Assembly: GCF_018866325.1 (NCBI RefSeq)
Contig: NZ_CP076457.1
Span: 496,001-560,000 of the forward strand
Direction of reading: 5' to 3'
Source: Streptomyces sp. YPW6
GTDB taxonomy: Bacteria; Actinomycetota; Actinomycetes; Streptomycetales; Streptomycetaceae
Length of the DNA: 64,000 nucleotides
Shown: one piece after another, positions 9,649-18,513 of the stretch
How positions within the stretch are numbered: position 1 is the first letter of the stretch
How the letters are laid out: the number at the start of each line of letters is the position of its first letter
Program-made: the position numbers and the translations under genes
Notes under the pieces: generated by a model
The model's input: only the letters and a program-made list of their open reading frames with translations
Told to the model about the DNA's origin: nothing
The model's database searches: none

Positions 9649-10866
9649 ATGACAGATGATCGGCGGGCGGCCGCAGCACCCACCCTGGAGGACGTGGCAC
9701 GAGCGGCCGGTGTCTCACGGGCCACCGTCTCCCGGGTCGTCAACGGCGTACGCAATGTCGACCCGGAGATCCAGCAGGCGGTCCGGCAGGCGGTCTCCGT
9801 CACGGGCTACACCCCGAACCGGGCGGCGCGGTCCCTGGTCACCCGGCGGGCCGACGCCGTCGCGCTGGTCGTGTCGGGCGCGGGCGTCGAGCCGGGGGAG
9901 GCGCCGGGGGCCTCCCCCGGCACCGGGGTCTCCGCCGGGATGCGCGGCAGCGGGTTGAAGGCCGGGAACACCGCGGGCTCCGGGACCACCGCGGCGCCGG
10001 GGACCACCGCGGCCTCCGGGACCGGGGCGTCCGGGTTCGAGCCGGAGGCCGGAGCGCGCGGGGACGGGAGTTCGTTCACCGCTCAGGTCTTCGCCGACCC
10101 GTTCTTCGGCCGGGTGGTGACCGGGGTGGTCGGCTCCCTGCGGCCGCACGGGATGCACCCGGTGCTGATGTTCGCGGAGTCCCCGCGGGCGCGCGAGGAG
10201 GTGGTGGCGTACCTGCGCCAGGGCAGCGCGGACGGTGCCCTGGTCGTCTCCACGCACGCCGAGGACCCGCTGCCCGCCCTGATCGCCGAAGCCGGCCTGG
10301 CGGCGGTGCTGTTCGCCCGCCCGGCGCGACCGGTCCCGGTCAGCTACGTCGACCTGGCGCACCAGGACGGAGCACGGCTGGCCGCCGAGCATCTGCTCGG
10401 CCGGGGCTGCCGCCGGCCGGCGACGATCAGCGGTCCCCTGGACGTCCCGGCCGGACAGGCACGTCTGACGGGATTCCGGGACACCATGGCACGCCACGGG
10501 CACGCCTGCATCCCCGTCGCCGAGGGGCAGTTCACCCAGGAGAGCGGCGAGGCGGCGATGGCGCGGCTGCTGACGGAACACCCGGATCTGGACGGGGTCT
10601 TCGCCGCCAACGACCTGATGGCCCTGGGCGCCTGCCATGTCCTGCGGGAGCACGGCCGCTCGGTGCCGCAGGACGTGGCGGTGGTCGGCTTCGACGACAG
10701 CAGCGCGGCCCTCGCCTGCCGTCCGCCGCTGACCACGGTCCGCCAGCCGGTGGAGGAGATGGCCGCCGAGATGACGCGTCTGCTGCTGGACCGGCTCGCC
10801 CGGCCGGACGGTCCGGTGACTTCCGTGATCTTCGAACCGGAGCTGGTGGTGCGGGAATCCGCCTGA
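9649..10866 (+). CDS. LacI family transcriptional repressor with low-complexity insertion
   Basis: A 405-residue LacI/GalR regulator. The HTH (residues 12-37: TLEDVARAAGVSRATVSRVV) and hinge helix NRAARSLVTRR are canonical, and the periplasmic-binding-like core resumes at about 143 (FTAQVFADPFFGRVVTGV). It ends with the usual GFDDSSAA and PPLTTVRQPVEEM segments. Residues about 77-142 are a Gly/Ala/Thr/Pro-rich stretch inserted right after the first strand of the core; homologues normally run directly across this point. The gene's own palindromic operator lies just upstream. Palindromes of the same core precede three secreted-protein genes, the likely regulon. Ligand is probably a saccharide (family knowledge). 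Confidence 0.9.
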   Translation: MTDDRRAAAAPTLEDVARAAGVSRATVSRVVNGVRNVDPEIQQAVRQAVSVTGYTPNRAARSLVTRRADAVALVVSGAGVEPGEAPGASPGTGVSAGMRGSGLKAGNTAGSGTTAAPGTTAASGTGASGFEPEAGARGDGSSFTAQVFADPFFGRVVTGVVGSLRPHGMHPVLMFAESPRAREEVVAYLRQGSADGALVVSTHAEDPLPALIAEAGLAAVLFARPARPVPVSYVDLAHQDGARLAAEHLLGRGCRRPATISGPLDVPAGQARLTGFRDTMARHGHACIPVAEGQFTQESGEAAMARLLTEHPDLDGVFAANDLMALGACHVLREHGRSVPQDVAVVGFDDSSAALACRPPLTTVRQPVEEMAAEMTRLLLDRLARPDGPVTSVIFEPELVVRESA

Positions 10867-10924
10867 GCGCCTGCGCACGGGCCTGCCGGGCGGGGGCTCG
10901 CCGGTGTACGCGAGGATGCGGTTC

Positions 10925-11428
10925 ATGACCACTGCCTCGCCCGCGCCCCCGCCGCGCGCCCGGGTCGCCGCGTATGTGATCCGGCGCCACCCCTCCCCCG
11001 CCCTGCTGGTGTTCGACCACACGGACTTCCCCGGGGCCGGCACCCAGGTTCCGGCGGGCGGTGTCGCGCCCGGCGAGGGTCCGGAGCGCGCGGTTCTGCG
11101 CGAGGTCGCCGAGGAGAGCGGGCTGACCGGGGCCCGCGTCGTGCGGCGGATCGCCGTGGACGGGCGGCCGCACCCCGAGACCGGGCAGCCCCGGCTGACC
11201 ACCTTTCTCCTGCTCGACGCGCCATCACAGGGCCCGGTGGAGTGGGAGCACCGGGTCAGCGGCGACGGCGGCGACGCCGGGATGCGGTTCGCCTGCCGGT
11301 TCGCGCCGCTCCCCCTGGCCCACCCGCTCGCCGACGGCCAGGACGCACACCTGGGCCGGGTGGACCCGCGCTGGGTCGCGCGGGGCGAGGCGGCAGGCCG
11401 GCCCGACGAGGCGGGCCCCCTCAGATGA
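10925..11428 (+). CDS. Nudix hydrolase
   Basis: A 167-residue protein with a complete Nudix box, GGVAPGEGPERAVLREVAEESGL (key residues G, E, REVAEESG), so it should hydrolyse a nucleoside diphosphate linked to another moiety. Substrate is not predictable. ATG 10925 is chosen because the preceding frame has no similarity. Its 3' end overlaps the 3' end of the convergent ROK gene by 8 bp. Confidence 0.82.
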   Translation: MTTASPAPPPRARVAAYVIRRHPSPALLVFDHTDFPGAGTQVPAGGVAPGEGPERAVLREVAEESGLTGARVVRRIAVDGRPHPETGQPRLTTFLLLDAPSQGPVEWEHRVSGDGGDAGMRFACRFAPLPLAHPLADGQDAHLGRVDPRWVARGEAAGRPDEAGPLR

Positions 11429-12752
11429 CCGGGGTCCGGTGGCGCTCCCGTACCGCCTCGACGGCCGTCCGCGGTGGCGTTCCGCCGCCGCCCGGCTCCG
11501 GGCGGCTGCCTCCTCGGGTCAGGAAGTCCGCGAGCGGGAGCGTGGCCGCGCCCACGGTGACCGCGTCCGGGCCGAGTCGGCCCATCTCGATGGTGGTGCG
11601 GGCCGCCGCGTGGCTCAGGGCGTACTCGCTCGCGTACCGGCGGATCTCGGGCAGCAGGCGGGGGCCGAGGAGCAGGCCCGCCCAGCCGCCGATCAGGATC
11701 CGCTCGGGCAGGAAGAGGTTCACCAGGTCCGCGAGGGCCGCGCCGAGGCATTCGGCCGTCTCGTCGAGCAGCGCGAGGGCCACCGGATCCGGGGTGCCGC
11801 CCCGTCCCGGAAAGGCGGCGGCGAGCAGGGCGGCGAGCGCGGTCTCGTCGTCGGCGTCCTCGGGCAGCGGGCCGCCCGCCTCCCGCCAGCGCTCGCGCAG
11901 GGCTTCGGCACCCGCGTACGCCTCCAGGCAGCCGATGGAGCCGCAGCGGCACCGGCGGCCGCGCAACTGGACGGTGGTGTGGCCCCATTCGAGCGCGAGG
12001 CTGGTGCGGTCCTCGTCGAGGACGTCGCCGTGGTCGACGCAGGCGCCCACGCCCGAGCCGATCAGCGCGATGGCGGCGGCGCCCGCGCCCCGGCCGCCGC
12101 CGAACCACATCTCGGCCTGGCCGAGCGTCTTGGCGCCGTTGTCGATGAAGAGCGGCACCTCGGGCGGCACGTCGACCGCCTCCCGCAGCAGGTGTTCGAA
12201 GGGGACCGCGCGCCAGCCGATCGTCTGGCCGTGCACGACCGCGCCGCTGGTGCCGTCGGGGCCTTCGGGGCCGTCGCGCTCGATGATGCCGGGGACCCCG
12301 ATCCCGATCCCGAGGAGCCGTCGCGGATCGGCGCCCGCGTCGCGCAGCACGTCCGCGACGCCGGTGCGGACGTGGGCGACGATGCGCTCGACGTCGTAAC
12401 CGTGCTGGGCCAGCAGCCTTTCCGTGCGGGCCAGTTCGGTGAGCGACAGGTCGAACAGCTCGACGCGGACACGGGTCTCGCCGATGTCGATGCCGACGAG
12501 GAGGCCGCCGTCCGGAGCGACGCGCAGCAGCGTACGGGGGCGGCCGCCGTCGGAGTCGACGACGCCGGCCTCCTCCAGCAGGCCCTCGGCGGACAGTTCC
12601 GCGACGACATTGCTGATGGAACCTGAACTCAGGCCCGTGACCGGGCCGAGCTCCTGACGGCTCAACGGGCCGTCGAAATACAACCGTTGCAATACGCGTG
12701 CCCGGTTGCCCCGCCGCAGGTCACGCACGGTTCGTCTGTTGCGCTCGGCCAT
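11421..12752 (-). CDS. ROK family transcriptional repressor
   Basis: A 443-residue XylR/NagC-type regulator. The N-terminal winged helix (about 10-65) contains LSRQELGPVTGLSSGSISNV. The ROK sugar-kinase-like domain begins with GIDIGETRVRVELFD and carries the zinc/consensus motif CRCGSIGCLE. It is divergent from the sugar ABC-transporter/beta-glucosidase operon and should repress it, being released by a sugar or sugar phosphate. An AT-rich dyad overlapping the operon promoter is the likely operator. Confidence 0.9.
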   Translation of the reverse strand: MAERNRRTVRDLRRGNRARVLQRLYFDGPLSRQELGPVTGLSSGSISNVVAELSAEGLLEEAGVVDSDGGRPRTLLRVAPDGGLLVGIDIGETRVRVELFDLSLTELARTERLLAQHGYDVERIVAHVRTGVADVLRDAGADPRRLLGIGIGVPGIIERDGPEGPDGTSGAVVHGQTIGWRAVPFEHLLREAVDVPPEVPLFIDNGAKTLGQAEMWFGGGRGAGAAAIALIGSGVGACVDHGDVLDEDRTSLALEWGHTTVQLRGRRCRCGSIGCLEAYAGAEALRERWREAGGPLPEDADDETALAALLAAAFPGRGGTPDPVALALLDETAECLGAALADLVNLFLPERILIGGWAGLLLGPRLLPEIRRYASEYALSHAAARTTIEMGRLGPDAVTVGAATLPLADFLTRGGSRPEPGGGGTPPRTAVEAVRERHRTPVI

Positions 12753-12793
12753 GGTGCTCCTTCCCGTCCAGGAACATACCCCGGCCCAAGGCC

Positions 12794-12838
12794 TTGACGC
12801 GACCTTCTCTCACCTCTTAAATCACGGCATAAATTAAG
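12794..12838 (+). promoter_or_regulatory. Sigma70-type promoter overlapped by ROK operator
   Basis: TTGACG (12794-12799), a 17-bp spacer, then TTAAAT (12817-12822) make a good -35/-10 pair for the ABC transporter operon. The dyad CTTAA-N13-TTAAG (12816-12838) covers the -10 and start region. An AT-rich dyad in very GC-rich DNA beside a ROK gene is the normal arrangement for repression. Confidence 0.65.
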
Positions 12839-12894
12839 TCATGGAGGCCGTTCGGTTCCCGAACGCAGCCATCCCCGGAAAGGGGCCACCTCTC

Positions 12895-14205
12895 ATGCGT
12901 CACCTCAGAGCCGCAAGCGCCGTCACCCTCGCCCTCTCCATCGCCGTGGCCGCCACCGGCTGCGGCGGCGGGACCACGTCGGGCGGCGGCAACGCGTCGC
13001 CGAAGACCCTCACCTACTGGGCGTCCAACCAGGGCCCCAGCATCGAGGCCGACAAGGAGATCCTCACTCCCGAACTGAAGAAGTTCGAGAAGGAGACCGG
13101 GATCAAGGTGAAGCTGGAGGTCGTGCCGTGGGCCGACCTGCTGAACCGGATCCTCGCCGCCACCACCTCCGGTCAGGGCCCGGACGTGCTGAACATCGGC
13201 AACACCTGGTCGGCCTCGCTCCAGGCGACCGGCGCGCTCCTGCCGTGGGACGAGGCGAACTTCGAGGCGATCGGCGGCCGGGACCGCTTCGTCGACTCGG
13301 CGGTCGCCTCGGCCGGCAAGGAGGGCGAACCGCCCGCCGCCGTACCGCTGTACTCGCTGGCGTACGCCCTCTACTACAACAAGAAGATGTTCGCCGAGGC
13401 GGGCATCGAGAAGCCCCCGGCCACCTGGGACGAGCTGGTCGCGACCGGCAAGAGGATATCCAAGGACGGCAAGTGGGGTCTGGGCGCCGAGGGCGGGAAC
13501 CTCTCCAACAACATCCACCAGACCTTCGTCCTCGGCCGGCAGCACGGCGCCGACTTCTTCGACCAGGACGGCAAGGCGACGTTCACCTCGGACGGTGCGG
13601 TCGCGGCGGTGAAGCAGTACATCGACTTCATGGCCAAGGACAAGATCATCGCCCCGGGCAACGCGGAGTACGCCCAGAACCAGTCGCTCACCGACTTCGC
13701 CAAGGGGAAGACGGCGATGGTGCTGTGGCAGGCGGCCGCCTCCACCTTCGCCGCCCAGGGGATGAAGCCGGAGGACTGGGGCGCGGCCCCGGTGCCGGTG
13801 CCCTCGGGCGCCCCCGGCACCGGCACGCAGGTCAACTCCATGGTCGCGGGCATCAACATGGCGGTGTTCAAGAACAGCAAGAACATCGACGGCGCGAAGA
13901 AGTTCGTGAAGTTCATGACGAGCGACGCCGAGCAGAAGCTGCTCAACAAGACCTACGGCTCCATCCCGCCGGTCAAGGCCGCCCAGGCCGACGACGCGTT
14001 CGCCGCCCCCGATCTCAAGGTCCTGCGCGACACCCTCGCCACCAGCGCCGCCCCGCTCCCCCAGGTCCCCAACGAGTCGCAGTTCGAGACGGCCGTGGGC
14101 ACGGCGGTCAAGGAGCTGTGGGCGGACGCGGCGGCCGGACGCCCGGTGACCGACGAGTCGGTCAGGGAGCGTCTCGAAAAGGCCCAGCAGACGATGCAGC
14201 AGTGA
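12895..14205 (+). CDS. Sugar ABC transporter substrate-binding lipoprotein
   Basis: Family 1 extracellular solute-binding protein of about 436 residues. The signal peptide ends in the lipobox VAATGC, so the mature protein is lipid-anchored at the outer face of the membrane. The mature part begins with TLTYWASNQGP and contains the typical LYYNKKMFAEAGI and PATWDEL segments. ATG 12895 is chosen because GGAAAGGGG precedes it and it begins the signal peptide; the longer frame from 12841 starts inside the promoter. First gene of the operon SBP-permease-permease-GH1; substrate is probably a beta-glucoside or oligosaccharide. Confidence 0.92.
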   Translation: MRHLRAASAVTLALSIAVAATGCGGGTTSGGGNASPKTLTYWASNQGPSIEADKEILTPELKKFEKETGIKVKLEVVPWADLLNRILAATTSGQGPDVLNIGNTWSASLQATGALLPWDEANFEAIGGRDRFVDSAVASAGKEGEPPAAVPLYSLAYALYYNKKMFAEAGIEKPPATWDELVATGKRISKDGKWGLGAEGGNLSNNIHQTFVLGRQHGADFFDQDGKATFTSDGAVAAVKQYIDFMAKDKIIAPGNAEYAQNQSLTDFAKGKTAMVLWQAAASTFAAQGMKPEDWGAAPVPVPSGAPGTGTQVNSMVAGINMAVFKNSKNIDGAKKFVKFMTSDAEQKLLNKTYGSIPPVKAAQADDAFAAPDLKVLRDTLATSAAPLPQVPNESQFETAVGTAVKELWADAAAGRPVTDESVRERLEKAQQTMQQ

Positions 14206-14216
14206 GGCCCTGATCC

Positions 14217-15230
14217 ATGACCGCCACCGTCATCACGGACCCCGAGGCCGACACGTCGACCAGCAGGGGAACGAGCCGGGGCACCGGGGGTGCGCGCGGG
14301 AGACTGCCGCGCATCCCCGACCGGATCCGCCAAGGCGGACTGCCCTACCTCCTGCTGCTGCCCGCCGTCCTGCTGGAACTCCTCATCCACATCATCCCGA
14401 TGGTCATCGGGATCGTGATGAGCTTCCGGCAGCTCACCCAGTTCTTCATCAGCGACTGGGGCGCCGCGCCCTGGTCCGGCCTCGACAACTACAAGATCGC
14501 CGTCGACATCGACGCGCCGATCGGCGAGGCCCTGCTCCACTCGTTCTTCGTCACCTGCGTCTTCACGTTCTTCTCCGTCGGCCTCGCCTGGCTGCTCGGC
14601 ACGGCCGCCGCGATCCTCCTCCAGGAGAGCTTCCGGGGCCGGGGCGTGCTGCGGACGATCTTCCTCGTCCCCTACGCCCTGCCGGTCTACGCGGCCGTCA
14701 TCACGTGGGCGTTCATGTTCCAGCGGGACAACGGACTGGTCAACCACGTGCTGCACGACCAGCTCGGCATCACGGATGAGCCCTCGTTCTGGCTGATCGG
14801 CGAGAACAGCCTCTACACCCTGATCATCGTCTCGGTGTGGAAGGGCTGGCCGTTCGCCTTCCTCATGCTGATGGCCGGCCTCCAGAACATCCCGCGCGAA
14901 CTGTACGAGGCCGCCTCGATCGACGGCGCGGGCATCTGGCAGCAGATCCGCCGGATCACGCTGCCCTCGCTGCGCCCGGTCAACCAGGTGCTGGTCCTCG
15001 TGCTCTTCCTCTGGACGTTCAACGACTTCAACACCCCGTTCGTGCTGTTCGGGAAGTCGGCCCCGGAGAACGCGGACCTCATCTCGATCCACATCTACCA
15101 GTCGTCGTTCGTCACCTGGAACTTCGGCACCGGATCGGCGATGTCCGTCCTCCTGCTGCTCTTCCTGCTGATCGTGACGGCCGCCTACCTGTTCTTCACC
15201 ACGCGCGGAAGGAAGGGCGCCGATGTCTAG
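14217..15230 (+). CDS. Sugar ABC transporter permease (MalF type)
   Basis: A 337-residue inner-membrane permease with six membrane segments and the EAA loop ELYEAASIDGAGIWQQIRRITLP, the contact site for the ATPase. The N-terminal 40 residues are a polar extension. It lies 11 bp after the binding-protein stop and overlaps the next permease by 8 bp. Confidence 0.92.
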   Translation: MTATVITDPEADTSTSRGTSRGTGGARGRLPRIPDRIRQGGLPYLLLLPAVLLELLIHIIPMVIGIVMSFRQLTQFFISDWGAAPWSGLDNYKIAVDIDAPIGEALLHSFFVTCVFTFFSVGLAWLLGTAAAILLQESFRGRGVLRTIFLVPYALPVYAAVITWAFMFQRDNGLVNHVLHDQLGITDEPSFWLIGENSLYTLIIVSVWKGWPFAFLMLMAGLQNIPRELYEAASIDGAGIWQQIRRITLPSLRPVNQVLVLVLFLWTFNDFNTPFVLFGKSAPENADLISIHIYQSSFVTWNFGTGSAMSVLLLLFLLIVTAAYLFFTTRGRKGADV

Positions 15231-16101
15231 CCTCACCCGGTCGGCCCGGCCCCGGTCGCCGATGGCGGCCCCGCGGTCCTTCCTGTGGACCCGGCGCATC
15301 GTCCTGACCCTGCTCGCCGGCTTCGTCCTGCTGCCGGTCTACGTCATGGTCAGCAGCTCGCTGAAGCCGCTCCAGGACGTGTCGGGGAAGTTCCAGTGGC
15401 TGCCGTCCACGCTGACCGTCCAGCCGTACTTCGACATCTGGGAGACCGTCCCGCTCGCCAAGTACTTCGTCAACTCGCTGATCGTGGCGGGTTCGGCGAC
15501 GGTGCTGTCGGTGACCATCGCGGTGTTCTCGGCCTACGCGGTGAGCCGCTACCGCTTCCGCGGGAAGCGGGTCTTCACCGTCACGGTGCTCTCGACGCAG
15601 ATGTTCCCGGGCATCCTCTTCCTGCTCCCGCTCTTCCTCATCTTCGTCAACATCGGCAACAGCACCGGCGTCGCGCTCTACGGCTCGCGCGGCGGACTCA
15701 TCCTCACCTACCTCACGTTCTCGCTGCCGTTCTCCATCTGGATGCTGATCGGCTACTTCGACTCCATCCCCCGCGACCTCGACGAAGCGGCCCTGGTCGA
15801 CGGCTGCGGACCCGTCCGCGCCCTGTTCCAGGTCGTCGTACCGGCCGCCGTGCCCGGGATCGTCGCCGTGTCCGTCTACTCCTTCATGACAGCCTGGGGC
15901 GAAGTGCTCTTCGCCTCCGTCATGACGAACGACGCCACCCGGACCCTCTCCGTCGGCCTCCAGGGCTACGCCACGCAGAACGACGTGTACTGGAACCAGG
16001 TCATGGCCGCGTCCCTCGTCGTCAGCGTCCCGATCGTCGTCGGCTTCCTGCTGCTCCAGCGCTACCTGGTCGCGGGCCTCACCGCCGGAGCCGTCAAGTG
16101 A
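15223..16101 (+). CDS. Sugar ABC transporter permease (MalG type)
   Basis: A 292-residue partner permease with six membrane segments and the EAA loop [23 protein letters not shown]. It overlaps the preceding gene by 8 bp. No ATPase gene is present in the operon; in Streptomyces such importers commonly share the multi-task ATPase MsiK encoded elsewhere (family knowledge). Confidence 0.92.
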   Translation: MSSLTRSARPRSPMAAPRSFLWTRRIVLTLLAGFVLLPVYVMVSSSLKPLQDVSGKFQWLPSTLTVQPYFDIWETVPLAKYFVNSLIVAGSATVLSVTIAVFSAYAVSRYRFRGKRVFTVTVLSTQMFPGILFLLPLFLIFVNIGNSTGVALYGSRGGLILTYLTFSLPFSIWMLIGYFDSIPRDLDEAALVDGCGPVRALFQVVVPAAVPGIVAVSVYSFMTAWGEVLFASVMTNDATRTLSVGLQGYATQNDVYWNQVMAASLVVSVPIVVGFLLLQRYLVAGLTAGAVK

Positions 16102-16121
16102 CCTTCACAGAAAGGCAGTCC

Positions 16122-17483
16122 GTGTCCGACCTCACCGCGCTCCCGGCCGATTTCACCTGGGGCGTCGCCACCGCCGCGTACCAGATCGAGGGAGCCGTCG
16201 CGGAGGACGGCCGCTCGCCATCCATCTGGGACACGTTCTCGCACACCCCGGGCAAGGTCGACGGCGGCGACACCGGCGACACCGCCTGCGACCACTACCA
16301 CCGGGTCCCTGAGGACATCGGCCTGATCAAGCAACTGGGCGCGGACGCCTACCGCTTCTCCATCGCCTGGCCGCGCGTCGTGCCCGGCGGCGACGGGCCG
16401 GTCAACAAGGCGGGGCTGGACTTCTACGACCGGCTTGTGGACGGTCTCCTGGAAGCGGGCGTCACGCCGTTCGCCACGCTCTACCACTGGGACCTGCCGC
16501 AGGTGCTCCAGGACCGGGGCGGCTGGACCGTACGGGAGACCTCCGAGCACTTCGCGGCGTACGCCTCCCGTGTGGTGGAGCGGCTGGGCGACCGAGTCAA
16601 GGACTGGGCGACGCTCAACGAACCGCTGTGCTCGGCCTGGATCGGGCACCTGGAGGGCCGGATGGCACCGGGTCTCACCGACCTGACCGCCGCGGTGCGC
16701 GCCTCCTGCCACCTGCACCTGGGCCACGGTCTCGCCGTCCAGGCGATCCGGGCGGCCTCCTCCGACGCCCGGGTCGGCATCGTCAACAACCTCAGCCCGA
16801 TCGAGCCGGCGAGCGGGAGTGAGGCCGACCTCGCCGCCGCCCGCCGCACCGACGGCCACATCAACCGCTGGTGGCTGGACCCGGTCATGGGGCGCGGCTA
16901 CCCGCAGGACATGGTGGCGGAGTACGGCGTCGAACTCCCCCTCCGAGCAGGTGACCTGGAGACGATCGCGGCCCCGCTGGACTGGCTGGGCCTGAATTAC
17001 TATTTCCGGCAGATCGTCACCGCCGACCCCGACGGGACCGCCCCGCACGCCCGGCAGGTCCCCGTCCCGGGCGCCCGGCTCACCCACATGGACTGGGAGG
17101 TCCACGCGGAGGGCCTGGAGCGGCTGTTGCTCCGGCTGACCGAGGAGTACGGCGTCCAGCGGATCTACGTCACCGAGAACGGATCCGCGTACGAGGACGT
17201 CGTCGCGGCGGACGGATCGGTGCACGATCCGGAGCGCGTCCGCTATCTGGAGGAGCACCTCGCCGCCTGCGCCCGCGCGGTCGCCGGGGGAGCCCCGCTG
17301 GCCGGGTACTTCGCCTGGTCCCTGATGGACAACTTCGAGTGGGCGTACGGCTACGCCAAGCGGTTCGGCCTGGTTCACGTGGACTACGCGACCCAGCGCC
17401 GTACGGTCAAGAGCAGCGGGCTCCGGTACGCGGAGCTGGTCCGGGAGCACGCGGCCCGCCGCGACGGCCGGACGGCCGCCTGA
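16122..17483 (+). CDS. Family 1 glycoside hydrolase, beta-glucosidase
   Basis: A 453-residue cytoplasmic GH1 enzyme that should cleave the beta-glucosides imported by the upstream transporter. It shows the N-terminal signature [15 protein letters not shown], the acid/base Glu in [11 protein letters not shown] and the nucleophile Glu in [15 protein letters not shown] 16122 has AAAGG 7 bases upstream; a GTG at 16098 overlapping the permease stop is the alternative. The frame is open far upstream but that is permease sequence in another frame. Confidence 0.92.
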   Translation: MSDLTALPADFTWGVATAAYQIEGAVAEDGRSPSIWDTFSHTPGKVDGGDTGDTACDHYHRVPEDIGLIKQLGADAYRFSIAWPRVVPGGDGPVNKAGLDFYDRLVDGLLEAGVTPFATLYHWDLPQVLQDRGGWTVRETSEHFAAYASRVVERLGDRVKDWATLNEPLCSAWIGHLEGRMAPGLTDLTAAVRASCHLHLGHGLAVQAIRAASSDARVGIVNNLSPIEPASGSEADLAAARRTDGHINRWWLDPVMGRGYPQDMVAEYGVELPLRAGDLETIAAPLDWLGLNYYFRQIVTADPDGTAPHARQVPVPGARLTHMDWEVHAEGLERLLLRLTEEYGVQRIYVTENGSAYEDVVAADGSVHDPERVRYLEEHLAACARAVAGGAPLAGYFAWSLMDNFEWAYGYAKRFGLVHVDYATQRRTVKSSGLRYAELVREHAARRDGRTAA

Positions 17484-17502
17484 CCTCTCCCGGCATGGCC
17501 GC

Positions 17503-17540
17503 CCCTCCGGCGGCGGCGGATCCCCGCCGCCGCCGGAGGG
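17503..17540. terminator. Bidirectional terminator after beta-glucosidase
   Basis: Perfect 17-bp stem CCCTCCGGCGGCGGCGG (17503-17519) and its complement (17524-17540) with loop ATCC, followed by CTTT on the plus strand. It lies between the convergent stops at 17483 and 17608. Confidence 0.75.
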
Positions 17541-17607
17541 CTTTCGCACGGCCGGGCGGCCTCCGGGCCTGTCGTCGCTCTGTCCGCCCGCCGTGCGACA
17601 CCCCGTC

Positions 17608-18375
17608 CTAGGACAAGGACGCCCACGGCTTCAGCATGTCCTTCATCGCGTCCGTCAGCGCGAACTGCAGCAGCGGACCATAGGTGATGCGGCCGACACC
17701 GAGGCGGCGGAACCGCTCCAGGTCGTGCTTCACGGGATGCGCCGTGGTGTTGACCGGAACGCCGACGGCCGCGATGACCGCCGCGAGCAGCTCGTCGTCG
17801 TCCTGGATCCGCACCGGGTAGACGCTGTCGGCGCCGGCCTGCTCCAGGGCCCGCAGCCGCTCGATCACGTCGCCGAGGACGTCGGAGGGCTTCTCCGCGT
17901 GCACGAAGAGGTCGGTGCGCCCGTTGACCCAGACCGGGACCCCCGCGTCGTCGGCCGCCGCGCGCAGACCCGCGACATAGCTCGCGTGCTCCTGGGTGCC
18001 GCGCAGGCGTCCGCCCTCCGAGTGGACGGTGTCCTCGATGTTGAGACCGGCACCGCCGGCCTCGATCAGACCGGCCACGAGATCCGCGGGCTTCTGCCCG
18101 TAGCCGGATTCGAGGTCCACCGACACGGGGACGTCGACCGCCGCGATGACCGGCCTGACGGCGGCGAGCACCTCCTCGAAGGTCTGGCCCTCCTGGTCTT
18201 CGGCCCCCCGGGAGTCGGCCAGCGGGTGGCTGCCGATCGTCAGCGCGGGAAAGCCGGCGGCGGCCGCGGTCCGCGCGGACCAGACGTCCCAGACGGTGGG
18301 CAGCACGAGCGGCTTGTGTTCGGTATGCAGTTGCTTGAGGCGCTGGGCGCGCTCGACAGTGGTTCGCAAGTCCAT
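17608..18375 (-). CDS. Isocitrate lyase/PEP mutase family protein
   Basis: A 255-residue TIM-barrel protein of the PEP mutase/isocitrate lyase superfamily. The metal site is VSVDLESGYG, the NIEDTVH loop follows, and it ends with the usual HPVKHDLERFRRLGVGRITYG region. The catalytic Cys loop (KKCGH) of true lyases is absent, as in the large group of uncharacterised members annotated oxaloacetate decarboxylase or 2-methylisocitrate lyase-like. ATG 18375 starts the conserved part (MDLRTTVERAQRLKQLH). Substrate unknown. Confidence 0.8.
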   Translation of the reverse strand: MDLRTTVERAQRLKQLHTEHKPLVLPTVWDVWSARTAAAAGFPALTIGSHPLADSRGAEDQEGQTFEEVLAAVRPVIAAVDVPVSVDLESGYGQKPADLVAGLIEAGGAGLNIEDTVHSEGGRLRGTQEHASYVAGLRAAADDAGVPVWVNGRTDLFVHAEKPSDVLGDVIERLRALEQAGADSVYPVRIQDDDELLAAVIAAVGVPVNTTAHPVKHDLERFRRLGVGRITYGPLLQFALTDAMKDMLKPWASLS

Positions 18376-18415
18376 GCCGAGGACGCTACCCCGCATCTCC
18401 CGGGAGCAACGTGAC

Positions 18416-18457
18416 GAGCCGGCGGCGGCCACGGAGGTCCGTGGCCGCCGCCGGCTC
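18416..18457 (-). terminator. Strong terminator after secreted glycoside hydrolase
   Basis: Perfect 20-bp stem (18416-18435 with 18438-18457, two-base loop) lying 57 bp past the stop of the minus-strand glycoside hydrolase gene and upstream of the PEP-mutase family gene. It should separate the two transcripts. Confidence 0.7.
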
Positions 18458-18513
18458 CCGCCGCGCCGACAGCGGGGATGGGACGGCGCGGAGGGCTTGC
18501 GGGCCCCGTCGGA

